64,000 nt of DNA from Rhizophagus irregularis. Lineage: Eukaryota > Glomeromycota > Glomeromycetes > Glomerales > Glomeraceae. Of the stretch, positions 57,858 through 64,000 are shown in pieces (within the stretch, counting starts at the first letter, position 1; the number at the start of each line of letters is the position of its first letter). The translations under genes and the position numbers were made by a program. Where the stretch lies: assembly GCF_026210795.1 (NCBI RefSeq), contig NC_089459.1:1860001-1924000 (forward strand), read 5' to 3'. The notes beneath the pieces were generated by a model. That model worked only from the letters and a program-made list of their open reading frames with translations. It made no database searches and had not been told where the DNA came from.

Positions 57858-58757
57858 ATGAATTTAATCATGGAACCAGAAATAGATCGAAAAAGAGAAC
57901 ATATTTTCTTAGATTCTAGTGATCCATCAATGCCAAATCAAGTATTCTTGGATGATCCCATTTCTCCATCAATTGTAAAACTTCCATTTCCACCACATAT
58001 TGATCCATACAAATTAATAACTGATAGAAAACAAGATGGTGGAATGAGTCGAATACCTGCAAGAACTCCTAATGCATTTATCCTTTATCGTAAAATATTT
58101 ATTGAAAGTGCTCGTAAAGAAGGTTATCATTTACCAATGACTGTTATCTCTTCTATGGCTTCAAAATCTTGGAAACATGAACCTGATAATGTTAAAGAAG
58201 AATATAAAAAAATTTCTAAACAAGCTTTTGAAATAAGAAAACAATTGATTCCTAAAACTAGTAGAAAAAAGAAAAGAGAGAAATGGAATTTTGTTTCTTT
58301 CTCAAATAAGTCAAATTTAAACGACAGTTCAAATAAAATAGAAATGAAAACTTTTGTGGATAATCAAAGTAAAGATATTCAACAACAAAAAGATTTAAGT
58401 GAAAATATGGATTCTTTTAAGCCTAATTTGGAAACAGCAAATCCACTCCCATATGCTGATTCATTGCCAAATAATGTTAATGAAGAAAACGGTTCATATA
58501 CAAAGGAGCAATTGAATTATCAAATTGATAACCAAAAACCGATAAATTCGATAAATTACACAAACTGGGCCCATAATTCATATAATAATAACAAGGACAT
58601 TGGATTCGAATCATTATCTCATGGTAATAATGTTACCAACGTATATGATATAAATCAGTACCAGTTATATAATGATGATGGTACAAATTCTCATTCTGCG
58701 GACAATTCATTACATTATAATTTTCAACCTTATTATAATAATATGTATAATATGTAA
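57858..58757 (+). CDS. MATA-HMG box transcription factor, 299 aa
   Basis: Single exon; the ATG at 57858 is used, and a second ATG at 57870 is possible. VKLPFPPHIDPYKLI (40-54) is the cleanest example of the pre-box motif. The HMG box at about residues 66-128 is also the most canonical in the window: IPARTPNAFILYRKIFIESA, then VISSMASKSWKHEPDNVKEE and YKKISKQAFEIRKQL. A basic patch SRKKKREK (135-142) is a probable nuclear localisation signal. The C-terminal half is Asn/Ser/Tyr-rich, low complexity, ending in PYYNNMYNM. As the least diverged copy it is the best reference for the cluster. It lies directly before the ADP-ribosyltransferase gene, which converges on it (3' ends about 200 bases apart). 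Confidence 0.85.
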   Translation: MNLIMEPEIDRKREHIFLDSSDPSMPNQVFLDDPISPSIVKLPFPPHIDPYKLITDRKQDGGMSRIPARTPNAFILYRKIFIESARKEGYHLPMTVISSMASKSWKHEPDNVKEEYKKISKQAFEIRKQLIPKTSRKKKREKWNFVSFSNKSNLNDSSNKIEMKTFVDNQSKDIQQQKDLSENMDSFKPNLETANPLPYADSLPNNVNEENGSYTKEQLNYQIDNQKPINSINYTNWAHNSYNNNKDIGFESLSHGNNVTNVYDINQYQLYNDDGTNSHSADNSLHYNFQPYYNNMYNM

Positions 58758-58957
58758 AAAAAAAAGGAAAAAAAAATTTTAAACGTATATAAACATTATT
58801 ATTATAGATTATTAATTTTATCTCTATAAATTATATATTATTTAACAAGTCTAGCTAGTATTTTATTTACTTCGTACATATAAAAAAAAAGCAACGTTAC
58901 AGTATAGTGAAATAAAGAAACGTGGCGCAGATGCTTACACGTGATGAAGCTTACCGT

Positions 58958-60361
58958 TTATTCATTTGTGCTTGTGTATGAATAGGCGATATATTTTGAT
59001 GGTAAGCATGCGTCATTACTAAATAATTGCAAAGTAAATCAATCAAAAAATAGATTCATTAAAATTTAATCTTCCTATATCGTACAGAAATTATCTTACC
59101 GGTATACTGCATATTCTTCATAATTTAGAACAGCTCCGCCATGAGGACATTTTCCTAAGGTTATGTAATAATAGTGAGATGAAGTAAAATTTAACATAAC
59201 ATCAACGATTCATGTGATTAATACTTTACCTACACGTCCCCATGTAGAATCGTGCCCAGCCGGTGGAGAACGACAATTTTGTGAGACTCGATCCGGTTGC
59301 CATGTATTACCAAGTACAACCTAAAAAAAAAATAAATAAAATATTCGCTCGATATATATTATTAAAAAATTAAATTATTTGTATGTCACAACTCGCAAGT
59401 TAATTTTATACCTTTGTCATGAACATCATTCTGCAAGTGCGTCCAGCTTCCGTAGGTAATGGTTTGGCCTTTAACAAAGCAAATTATTAAAAATCAAGTT
59501 ATAAAACAACACGAGTTAAAAATTATGTACTCACACCACCGTGTCCATAAAAATGCGCTTTCGAGGAGTATGGTGTAAAATAAATTCCCTGGCCAAGGCG
59601 TTGAAAAGATCGTCCTTGTTTATTTATTCCCACCTTAATAATCGAAAAAAAGTTATTGAAAAAAAAAAATGTTTTAAAAGAAAATGTCAAATTTGTGATT
59701 TTGCTGATAGACATTTACCTTGTCAAGTTTGAAAGAGTTCATGAGAATTCCACACCCAGCACAATTTGAGGATTTGCAAAGTTCTCTTAATGCATCATAA
59801 ATTACAGCGCAGTTGTGATCTGTGCCATGATATAAAATTCGCTCGTCTCCTTCTTTTAGACCTTGCGACTTAAACTTTCCACGAGATTCAACAGTGGATC
59901 GATATGACTTATAGTTATTAACGATTGATTTCGGTAAAATTATACTAAAAATCGCTTCCACTCTCAATCCTATCGTATTTTTAATAAGGAAATCGATATA
60001 AAAGTACAATTAACAACATAATATCATTATTAATATACTTTTATTCTTCAGATCAGATTACCCTGCGTGTTTGGCTTTACCCAATCGCCCAAAAATTTAT
60101 TTTCAATATCACTAAACTCGGTACTTTTTCTTGGAATTTCTATAAGATGAGTTGTATCCTCTGATGATTTGATTTGAATTGTACTTGAAAGATTACCGGC
60201 TGTAATAAAAATCATTTATTTTAAATAAAAGTTCGTAGAAAATAAAAAAAATAACGTAAATTTTATTCCTTACAACTTAATTCTTTCAAATGAATAACAC
60301 ATAAATTAAAATCTTCACATTCAATTTTATTATTACATGTAATTAAACAACATTGAGCCAT
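58958..60361 (-). CDS. PARP-like ADP-ribosyltransferase, 279 aa (eight exons)
   Basis: Exons 60361-60274, 60199-60062, 59969-59719, 59633-59535, 59468-59412, 59320-59230, 59154-59100 and 59018-58958 all have GT..AG borders and consistent phase, 840 nt in total. A Cys-rich N-terminus (CCLITCNNKIEC) is followed by a segment with KFLGDWVKPNTQ, then a PARP catalytic fold. The NAD-binding His is in RILYHGT (His123), the Tyr in RLGQGIYFTPYSSKAHFY (Tyr177), and the Glu in YEEYAVYR (Glu255). So the H-Y-E triad typical of ADP-ribose-transferring PARPs is complete. C129, C140, C145 and C148 between the first two motifs could bind zinc, as in related fungal proteins. No WWE, BRCT or macro domain is present. 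It would attach ADP-ribose from NAD to an unknown protein or nucleic acid. It shares its promoter region with a NADAR gene. Confidence 0.85.
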
Positions 60362-61028
60362 TTTTTTTTGTTTCTTGAAATAAAGATACTTTTTTTTTTG
60401 TAGGAATTTTTTTCAATTTCATAAGACGAGGGAGAAATTTAATTAATTAACCTTTATATTTCAAAGAAAAAAAAATTGTAAAAATTTCGCATATTTTACA
60501 TCACTTTATTGGATCAAACATGTGAAAAGAAAAGAAAATTCCGATTGATAGATACAAAAAAATATTGTTTTTTTCATGTAAATAATAACAATAATACTTA
60601 GTAATAATAACATTAAAAAATTCAATTTATGCTCTTAAAAGGTAAATTCTTCTATTATATAACATTTTTTTGATTATAATTGGTTAGCTTTTTTTCTATG
60701 GACAATCAATTACATCTATTATATTACATTGAAGGTTAATATTTGTTTATTTTTATTTATTATTTTTTATTTTATATAATTATTTGTAATGTTATTCCTT
60801 GAAAGAGAATAGACTCAATAGATTCCTTTATTCATTTTATGAGATTTTTTATGAGATTTTGTGATCGTACCTTTTCGATTACAGAATCAAAGATTAGTAA
60901 TAAAAAAAAGTATCATAGACTAAGAACCAGTCGATCCCCCTGTTGCGTCATTTATTCATCATATTTTATTTGAAGAACAATTGTTTTTTTTTTTAAATAC
61001 AAGTTTTTTTTTAAAATCTTCCAAAAAA
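60362..61028. promoter_or_regulatory. Shared divergent promoter region of the PARP-like and NADAR genes
   Basis: 667 bases between the two start codons, with no gene inside. Both genes are transcribed outward. The interval is A+T rich, with C/T-rich tracts near each start and no obvious strong TATA box. A head-to-head layout allows joint regulation, which is an inference. Confidence 0.5.
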
Positions 61029-63123
61029 ATGCATGAAAAGATGGAGAATAAAAGGAAGTTTGAAATATTTCTTGGAGAAACTTATAATCATCCGAGAAAA
61101 TCAATGAGACTTAAAAGTAAACCCTTTTCTCGTCTTTCACAAGATGACTATTTACAAAAAGAAATCGATAAAAATAAATGCGAAGAAACGTATGTTTCGA
61201 CTAATAATTATGATAGCAATAATAACAACAAAGATGTAGCGCAGCAGTCAATTAATAATGAAGCATCAAGTACTGAGAATAAAAATGAACAAGGGCCTGT
61301 TTTTTCGAGGTATCGCAGGGATAAAAGCCGACCTAAAAAGTCTAAATCTAGAAAATCTAACACAATCATAGATCAAGTAGAATATTCAAACTCATGCGAT
61401 TGTCAATTGCTTGTTTCTTCACTTCCATGCGATTGCTCAAAATCAACAAAGAATCAAAATGAAAAGTTCGATTATGAAATGATTATTAAAGAAGATATCC
61501 CTGACAAAAATCCACCAATAAAAGCGAAAAAACAAGGCATAATAAAAAAAGTTAAGAAAGTCACAAAAGCTATTTATAATTATTGTAGCTACGTGATTTA
61601 TGGCTATGAAAGTGACGAGCAAAGTGATGATGATTTGTCCAATCTAACAAATTCAGCTTCATCATGTTGGGAAAATGCATTTAATAAGTTTCCTTTTTTA
61701 AAACAATTCGATCCACTAGCACCTAAAAATCCGATACCTTCAGTAATTTATCCTTATTCAAGCACACTCACCAACGAACCCTCAAATTCAACAGAAGCTC
61801 TTTGTACAAAATGTGGATTGCATTATGTTTCAAGTAATATTTTGAACGGTACAAATTCGCACAATAACAATATTCGGGAAGGTAATAATAATCGACATGA
61901 TTTCTTACCCGTGGAAAGTGTTTCTCGACACATGGCACCACAATCTTCCCCAAAATCATTACATCTGCTCGTAATGTTTATAGCGTTTGATTGTAATATT
62001 GGGCCACCGAATTTCGACAATTGTCATTCATTACGCTATCATCCTATCTTGCGTCGTTTTGGAAAACCTATAATAGACGAATTTAATGCATTAAATTTTG
62101 TTCATGATTCGATAATGAATTGCTGGGCAAATTCATGGAAGGTTGCACTGGTTGTTTTGGGCGAAGTTAAAGAATTGAATCGCTTTTTTATGGAAATTCG
62201 TAAAATATTCAAGAGTGAAATTTTAGATATTATTTTCATTCAACCTTCAGAATCTTCATATTCGCTTTCTTTCCCTAAATATTTTAATCAATTGGATATT
62301 AGCGTAGCTAAAAATTCTTATACAACAAGTTGGATGGAAAAATATGGCAAGATAATGGATAATGTAATTCAAAAGGTAATTTTTTCTTTCGAAAGTTGAA
62401 TTTCTTTTAATACAATTTACATTTCTTATTTCATTGTCCTAAATACTAATTAGGCATATCGTGATGAAGACAAGATATACTTTTACAATAAAGATGAACC
62501 GTATTACGAGTTTACTAATTTTTATAGAGCCCCGATCCGGAAAGATTTCGAAGAATGGCCGACGACTGAACATTATTGTAAGTAAATATGTAGAGATATT
62601 TTCGTAATTCGTGATTTGGCAATAATTTCATTCTGATATCTATGTATATTTAGTCCAAGCCGCGAAGTTCAAAGATAGATATATTCGCAATAACATTCGT
62701 TTCGCTTATACAGCTCGTGAAGCTTTCACTATCGCACGGAAAAATGATTTTCGGAAGCGTGAAGACTGGGAATCGCCTATACCACCAGATAATGTGATTT
62801 TTAAGGAAGGCATAATGAAAGAAGCACTATGGCTAAAATTTACGCAACATGAAAATTTGAAATATAAATTACTTTCAACAGGCAAAGTTAAAATTTTCGA
62901 GCATACAGAAAACGATCGATATTGGGGTGACGGAGGAAAGAATCAAAATGGTCGTAATAGGTTAGGAATTATGTTACAAGAACTCAGGGAAATGTTAATG
63001 GAACATGAAAAAGCTAAATTGATAAAAAAATATAATTCTGATCAATATCAAAAGTGGTTTTTATCCGAATTGAAGGAACTGAAACAATTTGATGATTTAA
63101 TTGCATTTGATGATTCTGACTGA
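61029..63123 (+). CDS. NADAR-domain protein with long nuclear-type N-terminal extension, 646 aa (three exons)
   Basis: Exons 61029-62375, 62454-62577 and 62654-63123 join in phase (1,941 nt). Residues about 450-610 form a NADAR (YbiA-like, DUF1768) domain: YEFTNFYRAPI, then PTTEHYFQAAKF with Glu488 and Lys495, W581, and GKNQNGRNRLGIMLQELRE. This family cleaves N-glycosidic bonds of phosphoribosyl or ADP-ribosyl compounds; members of bacterial DarT1/NADAR pairs remove ADP-ribose from guanine. The first 300 residues look disordered, with a strong nuclear signal RYRRDKSRPKKSKSRK (94-109), CDC motifs at 123 and 134, and CTKCGLHY at 259-266. Residues about 308-445 (LHLLVMFIAF, then KVALVVLGEVKELNRFF) look like a separate folded domain that I do not recognise. 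It is head to head with the PARP-like gene. The start is the ATG at 61029; the frame is open upstream but without an ATG. Confidence 0.85.
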
Positions 63124-64000
63124 ATATTTAAAATAAAAACTTTCCAAAAATCAAATTTATAAATTTCAAAAAATTTTCTTCTTGTGAACAATGTACATAA
63201 TGATGGAGTGTTTTCGATGATTGTAATTCAGCCCGGCACTATAAAAAATTATCATTCAAATGCAAATTTCCAATTTGGATATCTCATAGACTTCATACAG
63301 TTGCATCAGAGTACTGACTGGCATTATTAGCATGAAAGCACATGATAAAACATCTAGCGAGGATGATATCAAAAAAGGATACATTTCTAGTAATCAATTA
63401 CAATCTATACGATATAATCGATATTTAGGGGATGGCAATTTGTTTAATTAGTAATATAACTAAAGCTGAAACGGGTATTTGACTAGAATAGAATTTTGAT
63501 TCGAATTTTTGTCTGAATAAATCACGACAAATTTGGTTATATATTAAGCTGAAGTATATAGATTAAATCATCGCGATATTTATTTACTCTATATATATTG
63601 TTTCAAGTACTTATTTGTAACTTCCTAAATTACAAATTTAACGATACTAAATTCTATTAATAAAATAAAAATGAATATCTTTTCATATAATTCACGATAT
63701 AATGTAGGTCTAACGATTCGTTACAAAATCTCCTTTATTTATTAGGTTATCTGAACTCTGAAATCCGATTTAAATAGAATTGTTAGATTTATGATCGTTA
63801 ATGATGGTAATGATATTAAACAATTGTTAGGAGAAATACATGCAAAAAAATTGTATGTTATTGTATCGAGGAAGAAGAATCAAATAAATTATTAGTATCG
63901 TGTGGCATCATTCTATTGGATATAGAAGTTGTGCTTTAGATATTTTATCCATCATTTAATGAATTTTATTAAGCAAAAAATAATTTTATAAAGAATCTTC
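63124..64000. other. Spacer at the right edge
   Basis: No gene is supportable. A 34-codon frame at 63791-63895 (MIVNDGNDIKQLLGEIHAKK, then LYVIVSRKKNQ) looks coding-like and may be an exon or relic of a gene extending to the right, but it has no clear splice context. Confidence 0.4.

Noticed and set aside
1-64000. CRISPR arrays, operons, rRNA genes or ribosome-binding sites
   Set aside because: The genes are intron-bearing and eukaryotic; the tandem repeats lack spacer structure; no rRNA-like sequence was seen.

Overview
The window looks like nuclear DNA of an arbuscular mycorrhizal fungus of the Rhizophagus type (Glomeromycotina). By eye it is extremely A+T rich, full of homopolymer tracts, and its genes have short GTA..AG introns. 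It carries several divergent MATA-HMG box genes, a family known to be expanded in Rhizophagus, and fungal-style PARP-like and NADAR genes. I ran no search, so the genus is an inference from gene content and composition.

Layout. 1-3.4 kb: a broken DDE-transposase-like gene on the minus strand, split by a 279-bp terminal-inverted-repeat (TIR) element. 3.4-10.5 kb: a dense nest of non-autonomous elements and satellites: a 92-bp hairpin satellite, a 928-bp hAT-type element with an 8-bp target-site duplication (TSD), a possible 2.8-kb TIR element holding an F-box/LRR gene scrap, a SINE-like unit, and two cases of a small element inside a larger one. 10.5-15.4 kb: low-complexity spacer. 15.45-16.63 kb: a five-exon SAM-dependent methyltransferase gene (minus). 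16.6-30 kb: mostly gene-poor, with tandem repeats, a small inverted-repeat element and one short coiled-coil gene.

30-58.8 kb is the gene region. It holds five intact MATA-HMG box genes (30469+, 36293+, 52254-, 54459-, 57858+) and a degenerate sixth relative near 50260-50760. Between them lie a small secreted protein with a dibasic KR site (42063+), a PB1-UBA protein of autophagy-receptor type (43479+) and two paralogous secreted ten-cysteine proteins (44960- and 48418-).

58.9-63.1 kb holds what I consider the most interesting locus. An eight-exon PARP-like ADP-ribosyltransferase with a complete H-Y-E triad (58958-60361, minus) stands head to head, 667 bp apart, with a three-exon NADAR-domain gene (61029-63123, plus). 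NADAR enzymes act on ADP-ribose-type N-glycosidic bonds, and in bacterial DarT1/NADAR pairs they reverse guanine ADP-ribosylation. This arrangement could therefore be a co-regulated writer/eraser pair in a eukaryote. That functional link is a hypothesis; the two domain identities are well supported by motifs. The exon models were built by hand from splice signals and reading-frame continuity.
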